From: Candidatus Hodarchaeota archaeon
GTDB taxonomy: Archaea; Asgardarchaeota; Heimdallarchaeia; Hodarchaeales; YT1-057
Length of the DNA: 23,612 bases
Assembly (NCBI GenBank): GCA_016839955.1
Contig: JAEOTI010000137.1
Span: 1-23,612 of the forward strand
Direction: 5' to 3'
In this document: piece by piece, positions 1-8,212 of the stretch
How positions within the stretch are numbered: the first letter of the stretch is position 1
How the letters are laid out: every line of letters starts with the position of its first letter
Position numbers and translations under genes: made by a program
Notes under the pieces: generated by a model
Database searches by the model: none
Seen by the model: the letters and a program-made list of their open reading frames with translations, nothing else
What the model was told of the DNA's origin: nothing

Positions 1-1069
1 TAAAGAGACCTTTCATAACATCTTTACTATTTCCGGGTTTGACTGAGATAAACATATACTGTCTAACTTCAGCTAATGCTAAAACTAAAACACCAAAAGA
101 AACGAAAATTATTCCTATGATCTTAATGACCCAAAAAATGGGATCGATACCTCCCATAGGTAATATTTCAGGGAAAAAGACTGAAGCAACAATTGTCAAT
201 GGGATAGTCAATACTATCTTACTACTCGCAACTGCTTCTACTACATACATCTTTCCCATACCGAGTGCTCTGAGATAGCACACATATGCTACGAAAGCAA
301 GTAACATACTACTCGCTGCTAAGAGAAAGCCTGGAACGAAATTATCTAGAATAAAATCAAATTGTAAAAATGGAAAAGATAAAATAAGAAACCCCAAAGA
401 AAGAAACATTGCCATCCAGAAACGTAATCTAATAGAGTCAACTTGTTCACCAGAAGAGGAAACAAATCCCTTAGCTTTTTTCTGAAAGAAGATTGTGAGC
501 GCTGTTGCAACGTTTAGGGGAAATAGAACGAGTAAAATGACGATTATGTTTATTTCACCAGGCTCCATTGTTACTAAAAATGCTCCAAGAGCAATTGATA
601 ATAAACATTGAATTTCAATTAACGAGGGAATATCTCGATCAACAAAAAACTCTGCTAATACTAGATAAATTAACACGAGTTGCATTAAAGGAAGAATGAT
701 AGTGGGATCAAAATGCGTAGCTGCCCATAAGTAGATAACACCATTCAAAATATTAAAAATAGAAGCTGTGATAATATATCCCATTACTTTTCGCGGCAAA
801 AAAGGATTCTTTCTGAACGCAGGATCAATATGGAGGCCCAAAGGTACCTTTTTACCAAATCGTTTAATTTTAATTAAGGAGAGCGAAAAGAATATTGCTA
901 ATGCTGTTACTATTCCCCCAATACCTGTAAAGAACATATAACTAACAGAATCTACATAAATATTTACCGCGATTACATCAAGCAAAACAAACAGTGCGGT
1001 AAAGAGTCCTGCTGCTCCTGCTAACCCATAAAAAAGTGATTGTGTACTTCTATTTGGGTATCGCCTCAT
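1..1069 (-). CDS. DMT/EamA-like multi-pass membrane transporter (partial, C-terminus beyond window)
   Basis: An uninterrupted reading frame runs on the minus strand from an ATG at 1069 to the left edge without a stop, giving at least 356 residues, so the C-terminus is missing. It is strongly hydrophobic, with about nine or ten predicted membrane segments separated by short basic loops (e.g. LIKIKRFGKK near residue 65). This two-bundle layout resembles the drug/metabolite transporter (EamA) superfamily; substrate cannot be told. A G-rich stretch (GGGGGA) lies about 6 bases before the ATG and supports that start. It begins 29 bases after the stand-alone RAM protein gene on the same strand, so the two are probably co-transcribed. 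The family call rests on topology only; the membrane-protein call is firm. Confidence 0.6.
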   Translation of the reverse strand, partial: MRRYPNRSTQSLFYGLAGAAGLFTALFVLLDVIAVNIYVDSVSYMFFTGIGGIVTALAIFFSLSLIKIKRFGKKVPLGLHIDPAFRKNPFLPRKVMGYIITASIFNILNGVIYLWAATHFDPTIILPLMQLVLIYLVLAEFFVDRDIPSLIEIQCLLSIALGAFLVTMEPGEINIIVILLVLFPLNVATALTIFFQKKAKGFVSSSGEQVDSIRLRFWMAMFLSLGFLILSFPFLQFDFILDNFVPGFLLAASSMLLAFVAYVCYLRALGMGKMYVVEAVASSKIVLTIPLTIVASVFFPEILPMGGIDPIFWVIKIIGIIFVSFGVLVLALAEVRQYMFISVKPGNSKDVMKGLF

Positions 1070-1098
1070 TTGTTCATCCCCCAATAGCAATTCTCGTT

Positions 1099-1344
1099 TT
1101 AAGTCCGGATTTCTTTTTCCACGACCTGAGTAATCGTTTTTTTGATCCCTTGTATCTTGTGGATCCGTTCAGTGGTAATATCGTGAAGATCTTCCATATT
1201 TCTAGCATCGACTCTCACTAGAAGGTCATAAGCGCCAGAAACTACTGCAACAGAACGACATTCTTCAATTTCTGCTACTTCATTCATTACTGACTTAACT
1301 GATCCAATGTCAACATTTGCAAAAATATAAGCCGATACCGACAC
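1099..1344 (-). CDS. Stand-alone Lrp/AsnC ligand-binding (RAM) domain protein
   Basis: This 81-residue protein consists only of the alpha/beta RAM domain (AsnC_trans_reg) that normally follows the helix-turn-helix of Lrp-type regulators. Visible are the first strand (SAYIFANVDIG), the motif VAVVSGAYDLLVRVDARN in the middle (residues about 33-50), where amino acids bind in full-length Lrp proteins, and a last strand (KKTITQVVEK). There is no DNA-binding domain. The start is GTG at 1344, preceded by a good ribosome binding site (GAGGTGG, about 1351-1357). In characterised archaea such proteins form ring oligomers and sense amino acids, sometimes pairing with full Lrp proteins; that role here is inference. 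It lies directly upstream of a membrane transporter and may sense its substrate. Confidence 0.85.
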   Translation of the reverse strand: MSVSAYIFANVDIGSVKSVMNEVAEIEECRSVAVVSGAYDLLVRVDARNMEDLHDITTERIHKIQGIKKTITQVVEKEIRT

Positions 1345-1705
1345 GATGAACCACCTCTTACGAAAATCAACAATTTTTTGTTGTTTTCAAAGGGATTTTC
1401 CCTTCAATAAACATTTTTACAATCAGGTTGATAAAGAAATCGGTATATACAGTCTCTACGTTAATGGTTTCTATTCTAGCGTGGTTAGAGATAACGTCAG
1501 TATTTCGTAAAATTCGAACTATAGAGTATTAGCATTCTTAACGATGTTGCTAAAACTAAATTCTAACAATATGGAGTAGATTAGACAGAATATAGCCTAA
1601 ACGGAAAAACCCAGAAATTGAAATAAGTTACAATCCTTTTGGATATTAACCGTTACTTTGAGATGTCAGAATGTGTAATCCCTTGTAATAACCACATTCT
1701 GGCAA
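1345..1705. other. Intergenic region, 361 bases, with hairpins at both ends
   Basis: I see no convincing gene here. Next to the RAM-protein start are two adjacent small inverted repeats: CAACAA/TTGTTG (1368-1373 and 1378-1383, 4-base spacer) and AAGGGA/TCCCTT just beyond (about 1390-1404). They sit where a promoter or operator for the RAM-protein/transporter unit would be. The other end carries the hairpin after the broken peptidase gene, listed separately. The middle is plain AT-rich sequence. Confidence 0.5.
1667..1701 (-). terminator. Hairpin just downstream of the broken M29 peptidase gene
   Basis: A perfect 9-bp inverted repeat, CAGAATGTG (1667-1675) and CACATTCTG (1693-1701), with a 17-base loop, lies 4 bases past the stop codon of the minus-strand peptidase gene. 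There is no strong T-run after it, so it may be a 3'-end stabilising or processing structure rather than a terminator. Confidence 0.4.
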
Positions 1706-2804
1706 TTAGTCTATTGTGAATTGACCTTTCTTCCAAAATAGTTCTCCATCACCATACATTTCCTCTGGTTGTGCTAATATGTCCCAATGAATAGATGATT
1801 TGTTGGTTCCGCCAATCTCTGGATAAGCCATTCCCAGTGCAAGATGAATTGTCCCTCCCATCTTTTCATCGAATAACATATTACGTGTTAATTTGGTGAC
1901 ACCTTGATTTGTGCCTATTCCAATTTCTCCAAGGCGTTCAGCACCCTCATCAGTCTTTATAATCGTTTTAAGAAGACTTTCCCCAACTAAAGCTTTTGCT
2001 TCAGTCACTTTCCCCTTTTCAAACTTAAGTGATATATCCTCAATTTCCTTCCCAAAATATATTCCAGGGAATTTGAAGCGGATCTCACCATTGGTGGAAT
2101 CATCTACTGGTGCGCTGAATATCTCACCATCTGGAAGGTTTTTCTTTCCATCACAATTTTCCCAAGATCTGCCTTCGACCGACATTTTGAGATCTATATC
2201 GTCTCCAACAATATGGAGGTTTTTAACATTATTTAGATATTGGACCCACTTTTCTTGCCGTGCAGAGATTTTCTTCCATTCTACAACTGGATCTGATTTA
2301 TCAAGTAATAATGTTCTCTCTATTAATTCTTGGTATTCAAGTCGGGATAAACTGGCTTCTTGAGCAGCTCCTGAAGAAGCAAAAGGTGAAATATTCCATC
2401 GAAGATCTCCTGTTGCTGATCGTTTGAAACTGATTTCTTGTAGTTCTCGGTTAGCTGCTGCTTTTCGGGAAAGGTTTTCTGGAGGAACGTTGGTTAAAGC
2501 ACGAGTATTATATTCGCCATAAAGAAAAATATCACAATCAATAGTCTCAGTAACGAATTTATGAATCGGGGAAAGATAATCTAAATGGTGATCTTGGGCA
2601 TATCTAAAAAATAGGTTTGTAAGATTTTCTAATTCGACCAAAACTAAGGAATGCCCCCCCCTGAATAATTACTTCCTTATAAACTTCCGTGATTAAGTCC
2701 TCTGCAGCAGCGGGTCCATGAATTAGAACTTTATCTCCTTTTTTTACACCAATAGAATAGTTGACTACTAATTTTGCTTGTTTTTCGAAAATCGAGTCTG
2801 ACAT
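1706..2804 (-). pseudogene. M29-family metallo-aminopeptidase, copy 1, split by a single-base frameshift
   Basis: The ATG at 2804 opens a frame starting MSDSIFEKQAKLVVNYSIGV that loses homology to the intact neighbouring copy after KEVIIQGG. The rest (FFRYAQDHHLDYLSP onward to the stop at 1706) is in another frame. The switch falls at a run of eight C on the plus strand (2654-2661). With seven, the reading becomes IIQGGHSLVLVELENL, matching IIAGGHPITFVELEDT in the paralogue, and the product is exactly 365 residues, the length of that paralogue. All five expected metal ligands of M29 peptidases remain: Glu in DGEIFSAP, Glu in LGEIGIG, His in IHLALG, and His and Asp in IHWD. The downstream part is well preserved, so this may be a sequencing indel, a very recent mutation, or a gene rescued by slippage. 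If intact it would release N-terminal residues from cytosolic peptides. Confidence 0.85.
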
Positions 2805-2815
2805 TTTAATTTGAA

Positions 2816-2855
2816 CCTCAGTTGATCCTCAGTAGCTTAGATTTATCTGCTGAGG
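2816..2855 (-). promoter_or_regulatory. Leader hairpin with competing Shine-Dalgarno pairing, before M29 copy 1
   Basis: On the minus strand, reading toward the start codon, the leader contains CCTCAG (2855-2850), then CTGAGG (2832-2827), then a second CTGAGG (2821-2816). The last contains the likely ribosome binding site, 11 bases before the ATG at 2804. The first element can pair with either of the others: a longer hairpin with one mismatch (2855-2847 with 2835-2827) that leaves the ribosome site free, or a 6-bp one that buries it. A switch is inference; the repeats are directly visible. Confidence 0.35.
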
Positions 2856-2968
2856 CCTTTTGTAAAACAAATAGATTTGTGAGTTAAGTATTTTGAGCAT
2901 CTATTTGTAATTTTATTGGAAAGTACTTCGATAGAGGTCACTTTTCAATTTTGAAAAATTTAGCTTAG

Positions 2969-4066
2969 TTAGTCAATGAGAAATTTACCTTTTTTCCAAA
3001 ATAATTCTCCATCAGCGAACATTTCATCAGGTTCTGCAAGGATATCCCAATGGATACTTGACTCATTTGTCCCTCCAATCTCTTTATAAGCCATACCTAG
3101 GGCTAAATGAATCGTACCATCCATTTTTTCATCAAAGAGAATATCTCTGGTGAGTTTCGTTACTCCTTTATTCGTTCCAATTCCAATCTCCCCTAATCTA
3201 GATGCTCCAGGATCCGTCTTAATTATCGTTTGTAGAAGATCTTCTCCTTTTAGAGCTTTAGCCTCAGTGACTTTCCCTTTTTCAAATTGAAGTCGAATAT
3301 CTTCGATTTCTTTACCATAATATATGCCTGGGAATTTAAAACGAACGATTCCCTTTGTAGAGTCGTCTACAGGTGCACTATAGACTTCACCATCTGGTAA
3401 ATTCCTTTTACCGTCACAATTCTCCCATTTTCGTCCTTCTACAGACATTTTTAGATCTATCTCTTCGCCTATGATATGGATATTATTCTTTCCGTTCAAA
3501 AAATCAACATATCGTTGTTGGGTTGCAGAAACACGTTTCCACTCTTTTACTGGATCTTCTTTGTCCAAATAAAGGGTTTTTTCAATCAATTCTCGAAATT
3601 CTAAGGTAGACATAGACGCTTCTTGAGCTATTCCTGGTGTAGCAAAAGGTGACCCATTCCATTTTAATTCTCCAGAAGCTGAGCGTCTTTCATGGATTTC
3701 AAAGATCTCTTTACTTGCTGCTTGTGTTCGAGAAATTTTTTCTGGAGGAGTGCTCGTTAGGTGACGAGTATTATATTCTGACCAGATTCCAATAGTACAA
3801 TCAATATTTTCATATAGATATTTGTGAAAAGGTGAAAGGTAGTCTAACTGATGATCTTGAGCATATCGGAAGAAAATCGTATCAGTATCTTCTAATTCAA
3901 CAAAAGTAATTGGATGCCCACCAGCGATTATGACTTCTTTCAAAATTTCCCTAATTAGGGGTGCAGCTATCGCTGGTCCTCTAATCATTACTTTCTTTCC
4001 TTTTTCTACTCCAATGGAATAATTCACTATTAATTTTGCCTGTTTTTCATACATTAAATCAGTCAT
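2969..4066 (-). CDS. M29-family metallo-aminopeptidase, copy 2 (intact)
   Basis: This 365-residue protein belongs to the M29 (aminopeptidase T/AmpS) family, cytosolic dinuclear-metal exopeptidases that remove N-terminal amino acids. Candidate metal ligands are Glu227 (DGEVYSAP), Glu293 (LGEIGIG), His320 (IHLALG), His339 and Asp341 (IHWD). The 66-residue spacing between the two glutamates equals that remembered for bacterial AmpS/AmpT. The N-terminal domain (residues 1-130) begins MTDLMYEKQAKLIVNYSIGV. The start is ATG at 4066, with an AGGGG-like ribosome site about 12 bases upstream that lies within an imperfect hairpin (4079-4087 with 4099-4110). It sits 164 bases upstream of a diverged, frameshifted tandem copy, so this is probably the working gene. 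Substrate preference cannot be read from the sequence. Confidence 0.92.
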   Translation of the reverse strand: MTDLMYEKQAKLIVNYSIGVEKGKKVMIRGPAIAAPLIREILKEVIIAGGHPITFVELEDTDTIFFRYAQDHQLDYLSPFHKYLYENIDCTIGIWSEYNTRHLTSTPPEKISRTQAASKEIFEIHERRSASGELKWNGSPFATPGIAQEASMSTLEFRELIEKTLYLDKEDPVKEWKRVSATQQRYVDFLNGKNNIHIIGEEIDLKMSVEGRKWENCDGKRNLPDGEVYSAPVDDSTKGIVRFKFPGIYYGKEIEDIRLQFEKGKVTEAKALKGEDLLQTIIKTDPGASRLGEIGIGTNKGVTKLTRDILFDEKMDGTIHLALGMAYKEIGGTNESSIHWDILAEPDEMFADGELFWKKGKFLID

Positions 4067-4156
4067 TATCAGTAGGCCCCTTAGAATAATTATTAAGCAT
4101 TCTAATAAGGAATATAATAATTAAATTATCTATTTGGTCAAAATTAACAAGGCTCA

Positions 4157-5599
4157 TTAGAAGTTTTCTCGTTTTACTTTCGCTCTAGCATTGTCAAGAA
4201 TGTCAATTAATACCAAAACATCTTCTTTTGTTGTCCTGTAATTTGTTATACAGACTCTAAGAACAGGTTCTTTATTTAATTTGGTAGAGGATATCCAGGC
4301 TTGTCCGGAGGAGAGGACTGCCCCAACTAATTTCTTTATGAACAAAGTTTTGTTCATTTGTAGTTGCTTTTCATTAATAAAACAAACTACTGGTAAATTA
4401 GTTTTATTAACAACACGCCAACCCGTTTCTTCAAGCTTCTGGCGTAAAAAATTGCCCATTTCTACTTGATGTTTAATTACAGCTTGATACCCCTCCCAAC
4501 CAGCAACTAATAAAGATAGAAAAACCTTCAAACCTATAAAACGACGAGACCACTGAAACGAATGCATATATGGGTCTTTAACATCTAACCCAATTCCTTC
4601 TGTCGGCATGTAATCCGTTGACATACCAAAAGTTCGATAAAGGATATCTGAATGTGGTGTAAGGTAGATACCAGCTCCCATAGGAACTGAAAGCCATTTA
4701 TGCGCATCGAAAGTAATCGAATCAGCTCTTTCAATACCCTCCAGAATGTAACGAAATTCTGGAACAAAAACTGCTGCGCCTCCCCAAGCAGCATCAACAT
4801 GATACCAAATATTCTCATCTTTAGTTATATCTGCTATTTTCTTGATAGGATCGACAATTCCTGCATTCGTCGTACCAGCAGTAGCAACAACCAAAAAAGG
4901 AGAAAAATTTGCTTCTTTATCTTTTTTTATCTGATTTCTTAAGAAAACAATATCCATTTGCTGGGATTGATTAACTGGTATGAGTCGAATAGCGTCACTA
5001 CCTAAGCCACAGGTTCGTGCTGCACGAATAAGAGAATGATGAGATTCAAAAGAAGAATAAAAAATTGGTTGTGTCGTTAAGCCTCGAATACCTTTCTTTA
5101 GGATTTCAGGAAAATGATATGTAAGTGCAGTCAGAAGTGCTGTGAGATTAGCTTCTGTTCCTCCGCTTGTAAACATTCCTTCAGCACGATCATATCCGAA
5201 TTGTTGACCGATTTTCCGAATAAGGTGTTGTTCAATCTCGTTTGCAAACGGGCTATGGCTCCATGCAGCGAGCTGAGGATTAAATGTTGCGACCAGGGTA
5301 TCAGCAGCAATTCCCATTGTTGTTGGACAAGGATTAAACAATCCAAAATAACGAGGATGAGGAGTATGGACTTGATGATCCCATAATCCTTTCACTACAA
5401 AATCGATAGCATCACGAGAGGTAATTGGGTCATTAAAATCGATAGAACGAAGATAATTTCGAATTTTATCAGGATCTAATTCAGGGGTTACCCTTGAATG
5501 GTGTACTGTTGTTATATATGATTCTATTGTCGCAATGATGTGATTCCATACATCAATGCGATTTTTATTGGGTAAATCCAACAATTCTGAATTTTTCAT
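4157..5599 (-). CDS. Group II pyridoxal-phosphate-dependent amino-acid decarboxylase
   Basis: A 480-residue fold-type I PLP enzyme of the aromatic-L-amino-acid/glutamate decarboxylase family. Visible landmarks are the phosphate-binding loop FTSGGTEAN (143-151), the ring-stacking histidine in SFESHHSL (about 187), HVDAAWGG (267-274) with Asp269 contacting the pyridine nitrogen, and the Schiff-base lysine Lys301 in DAHKW. The motif LAAWSHSPFANEIE (110-123) is also typical of the family. It would convert an amino acid to its amine and CO2. Length and the HTPHPRYFG motif fit the DDC/tyrosine-decarboxylase branch better than the shorter archaeal MfnA type, but substrate is uncertain. It starts at ATG 5599, 105 bases from the divergent ABCE1 gene, and follows the peptidases in a neighbourhood concerned with amino acids. 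Confidence 0.92.
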   Translation of the reverse strand: MKNSELLDLPNKNRIDVWNHIIATIESYITTVHHSRVTPELDPDKIRNYLRSIDFNDPITSRDAIDFVVKGLWDHQVHTPHPRYFGLFNPCPTTMGIAADTLVATFNPQLAAWSHSPFANEIEQHLIRKIGQQFGYDRAEGMFTSGGTEANLTALLTALTYHFPEILKKGIRGLTTQPIFYSSFESHHSLIRAARTCGLGSDAIRLIPVNQSQQMDIVFLRNQIKKDKEANFSPFLVVATAGTTNAGIVDPIKKIADITKDENIWYHVDAAWGGAAVFVPEFRYILEGIERADSITFDAHKWLSVPMGAGIYLTPHSDILYRTFGMSTDYMPTEGIGLDVKDPYMHSFQWSRRFIGLKVFLSLLVAGWEGYQAVIKHQVEMGNFLRQKLEETGWRVVNKTNLPVVCFINEKQLQMNKTLFIKKLVGAVLSSGQAWISSTKLNKEPVLRVCITNYRTTKEDVLVLIDILDNARAKVKRENF

Positions 5600-5704
5600 T
5601 GAACCTCAAAGAGTTTAGGAACTTAGTTTCTAAATAAGTCCTTATTATAAGAAGAAACAATGGAAAAATTAGACAGTAAACCGAATTAACTCGGAGTAGA
5701 ATTG

Positions 5705-7534
5705 ATGGCACGTATCGTAATCTTGGACTTTGACCGCTGCGATCCAAGTAGCACCAATTATGCTTGTATCAGAAGTTGCCCCCTGGTTAACGATAAGAAA
5801 AATCCCAAACCAAATGTTATTAAGGTTCGTGCAGGAACAGGAAAACCTGTTATCAACCAACGCCTCTGTATTCAATGTGGGATTTGCGTAAATGCTTGTT
5901 TTCGACGTGCAATCCGAATGGTGAACTTACCTGCTCCAGCAGAAGACGAATCTCCAATGCACTCATATGGAGAAAACGCATTCCGATTGTACGGACTCCC
6001 TCAATTTCGTAAGAATTCAGTAGTAGGATTATTAGGTCCTAATGGAATTGGAAAAACAACTATTATCAATATTCTTTCAGGGAAAATCATCCCCAATATA
6101 GGTGATGTTGATAGCAAGATAGATGTAGAACGTGCTTTAGAATCTGTTAGAGTTCCAGGAATGCGCGAATATTTACGTTTTCTCTATAATTCTGAATTAA
6201 AAGTCGCAATTAAAGAACAAGTTTTGGACACACTCCAGAAAAAAAAATCAACCATTAAAGAAGAATTGAATCAAAAAGACAACAAGGGTAACATTGATGA
6301 GGTTATAGAAAACCTATCATTGTCTAAACTTTTACAAAGAACTCCAAACCAACTTTCCGGGGGAGAATTACAAAGGTTTGCTCTGGCGCGAGTTTTTGTT
6401 CAAGATTCTGATGTTTATCTTTTCGATGAACCAGTTACCTATCTCGATATAAAACAGAGGCTTCATCTCGCTACTCTCATTCGCTCATTAGCTATGGAAG
6501 GCAAATATTGTCTTGTTGTCGATCATGATCTTGCAGTACTGGACTATATGCTAGATTTGTGTCACGTCGTTTATGGTGAAACACATGCTCTGGGAATCGT
6601 CTCTTCTCAGACAAATGAGACGAAAGCGATTAATTCATTTCTTCTAGGACGGCTAAAAAGTGAGAATGTTACTTTTAGATCAAAGAAAATTACATTTCGA
6701 AGAACTGCTCGAGAACGTGAATGGAGTCGAGAACGTCGTCTGTTTTATGAATATCCTTTTATTAAAGGCCAAATTGAAAGGTTTCATTACGAAATTGACT
6801 CAGGGGAAGTTTTCAAGGGCGAAGTCCTGACTATTCTAGGTGAAAATGGATTAGGTAAAACTACTTTTGCCAATATCATTTCTGGAATTTCTAAAAATGC
6901 TAAAACTGAGGGACGATTACAAGCAAAGGTGAGTTACAAACCACAGCGTCTGAGTCGTCGTTTTGAAGGGACTGTAGGAGAATTTCTTAATACATATGCT
7001 GGGGGTCGTTATGTTCTCACAAAAAAGAATAAAATAACTCTTTTCAAACCTTTAGGAATATGGCATCTAATTGAACGTCCAATAGCAGAACTTTCAGGGG
7101 GAGAGCTTCAAAGAACTTTCTTAGCAGGATGTCTATGTAGAGAAGCAGAGGTTTACATTATCGACGAAGCAAGTGCATTTTTAGATGTTGAAGAACGTCT
7201 TAAAGCAACCCGCGTCATTCGATATTGGGCTCAAAGGAATCATGCCGTGATAGCAATTGAACATGACATTCAAATTGCAGATGCTATTGCTGATCGTTTA
7301 GTTCTATTTTTTGGAGAACCAGGTTTCAAAGGTGATGCAACTCAGCCTCTTAGCAAACACGAAGGGATGAATCGATTTCTGAAGTCTATGGACATCACAT
7401 TTAGAAGAGATGAGGAGACTGGACGGGCTCGTATAAATAAGAAGGATAGCCGATTAGATCGTGAACAAAGAGAGATCAATGAATATTATTATGAACCTCA
7501 ATCTTTCTCACATAGTAGGACCAGATTCTCCTAG
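5705..7534 (+). CDS. ABCE1/Rli1 ribosome-recycling ATPase with atypical iron-sulfur motif
   Basis: The 609-residue protein has the full ABCE1 plan: an N-terminal two-cluster ferredoxin domain (1-75), NBD1 and NBD2, and the family C-terminus ending in EYYYEP. NBD1 has Walker A GPNGIGKTT (111-119), LSGGELQR (217-224), Walker B VYLFDE (237-242) and His274. NBD2 has GENGLGKTT (379-387), LSGGELQR (463-470), VYIIDE (483-488) and His520. ABCE1 splits ribosomal subunits after termination. Two oddities: in the first cysteine motif the second ligand is replaced, reading Cys12-DPSS-Thr17-NYA-Cys21-IRS-Cys25 where the family has C-x4-C-x3-C-x3-C; and the residue after the NBD2 Walker B is DEAS rather than DEPS. 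The second motif, Cys55, 58, 61, 65, is complete. ATG 5705 is preferred over TTG 5702 because GGAG lies 8 bases before it. A TATA-like CTTATTATAA is near 5641. Confidence 0.95.
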   Translation: MARIVILDFDRCDPSSTNYACIRSCPLVNDKKNPKPNVIKVRAGTGKPVINQRLCIQCGICVNACFRRAIRMVNLPAPAEDESPMHSYGENAFRLYGLPQFRKNSVVGLLGPNGIGKTTIINILSGKIIPNIGDVDSKIDVERALESVRVPGMREYLRFLYNSELKVAIKEQVLDTLQKKKSTIKEELNQKDNKGNIDEVIENLSLSKLLQRTPNQLSGGELQRFALARVFVQDSDVYLFDEPVTYLDIKQRLHLATLIRSLAMEGKYCLVVDHDLAVLDYMLDLCHVVYGETHALGIVSSQTNETKAINSFLLGRLKSENVTFRSKKITFRRTAREREWSRERRLFYEYPFIKGQIERFHYEIDSGEVFKGEVLTILGENGLGKTTFANIISGISKNAKTEGRLQAKVSYKPQRLSRRFEGTVGEFLNTYAGGRYVLTKKNKITLFKPLGIWHLIERPIAELSGGELQRTFLAGCLCREAEVYIIDEASAFLDVEERLKATRVIRYWAQRNHAVIAIEHDIQIADAIADRLVLFFGEPGFKGDATQPLSKHEGMNRFLKSMDITFRRDEETGRARINKKDSRLDREQREINEYYYEPQSFSHSRTRFS

Positions 7535-7548
7535 AGTAATCCTAAAAC

Positions 7549-7572
7549 CATCAACAGATTCCAAATCTGATG
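7549..7572. terminator. Hairpin between convergent genes
   Basis: CAGATT (7555-7560) and AATCTG (7564-7569) form a 6-bp stem with a 3-base loop, flanked by further complementary CAT/ATG bases. It lies in the 38-base gap between the convergent ABCE1 gene and the membrane-protein gene, a position suited to ending transcription from either side. Weak by size. Confidence 0.3.
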
Positions 7573-8064
7573 CTAAATCTTATTTTCTAGGTACTTAGGG
7601 GTAAGATAGACTAAAGGAATAATCAAAAGAACATAAATCGTAATGTTAAATGCAACATTGAACCATACATCATTCCAAGCAGAAATTGATGTATCAACGA
7701 TAAACCAAAAGCTAAATCCATAAGTTAATGCTTGCCAGGTCCAACTTCGTTCCTTAGGAAATCCTTCCTGAATCCAGGAACGTAAACCGTTCCAAATAAT
7801 TAAAGCACTGGTGGTCCCCCAGCCTATCATGGTTGTACCAAGGACAGCAATTAACCAATCATGATGCTGTCGTTGTTCATCTGACATTCTCTCAAATGCG
7901 CCAGATCCCATAATAGCATCATAAGTCTCCTCTCCTAAAATTTCTAAACCTGGTAATTCCACAATAGATCCTAAAACAAAAATACTTCCACCAAAAACGA
8001 TTAAAATTGTTACAGTGAGTGTCCACATCCAGGGCCAATCTGTTTTCAGGTCAACCATCTTCAT
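7573..8064 (-). CDS. Four-helix membrane protein of unknown function
   Basis: I do not recognise a family. From the ATG at 8064 the product is 163 residues with four likely membrane segments: around residues 13-36 (LTVTILIVFGGSIFVLGSIV), 68-90 (LIAVLGTTMIGWGTTSALII), 110-125 (LTYGFSFWFIVDTSIS) and 138-155. A charged loop with MSDEQRQHHDW lies between helices 1 and 2. The protein is rich in tryptophan near membrane boundaries. The frame is open to a TTG at 8148, with AAGGAA upstream, which would add a basic N-terminal stretch of 28 residues; ATG 8058 is also possible, so the start is uncertain. It ends 38 bases from ABCE1 (convergent). The ion-transporter gene ends 148 bases upstream on the same strand, so a shared transcript is possible but unproven. 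Confidence 0.65.
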   Translation of the reverse strand: MKMVDLKTDWPWMWTLTVTILIVFGGSIFVLGSIVELPGLEILGEETYDAIMGSGAFERMSDEQRQHHDWLIAVLGTTMIGWGTTSALIIWNGLRSWIQEGFPKERSWTWQALTYGFSFWFIVDTSISAWNDVWFNVAFNITIYVLLIIPLVYLTPKYLENKI

Positions 8065-8212
8065 CACCAACTTAGAATAACTAAAGAATCTTTTAGATCC
8101 TTTTCCCAAATATTTACGGTAGTTTAAATAAAGAAGAAGGATAACCAATTTTCCTTAGAAATCCCTTCTTGAAGGAAGTTTGATCTTTAATAACTGCACA
8201 ACCAGTTTACGT

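Noticed and set aside
1911..2363. A 150-codon open frame on the plus strand opposite the peptidase
   Set aside because: It is antisense to conserved M29 sequence, Ser/Pro-rich without domain features, and mirrors the coding bias of the real gene.
5702..5704. TTG as the ABCE1 start
   Set aside because: ATG at 5705 is stronger and better spaced from GGAG; the TTG adds only one residue.
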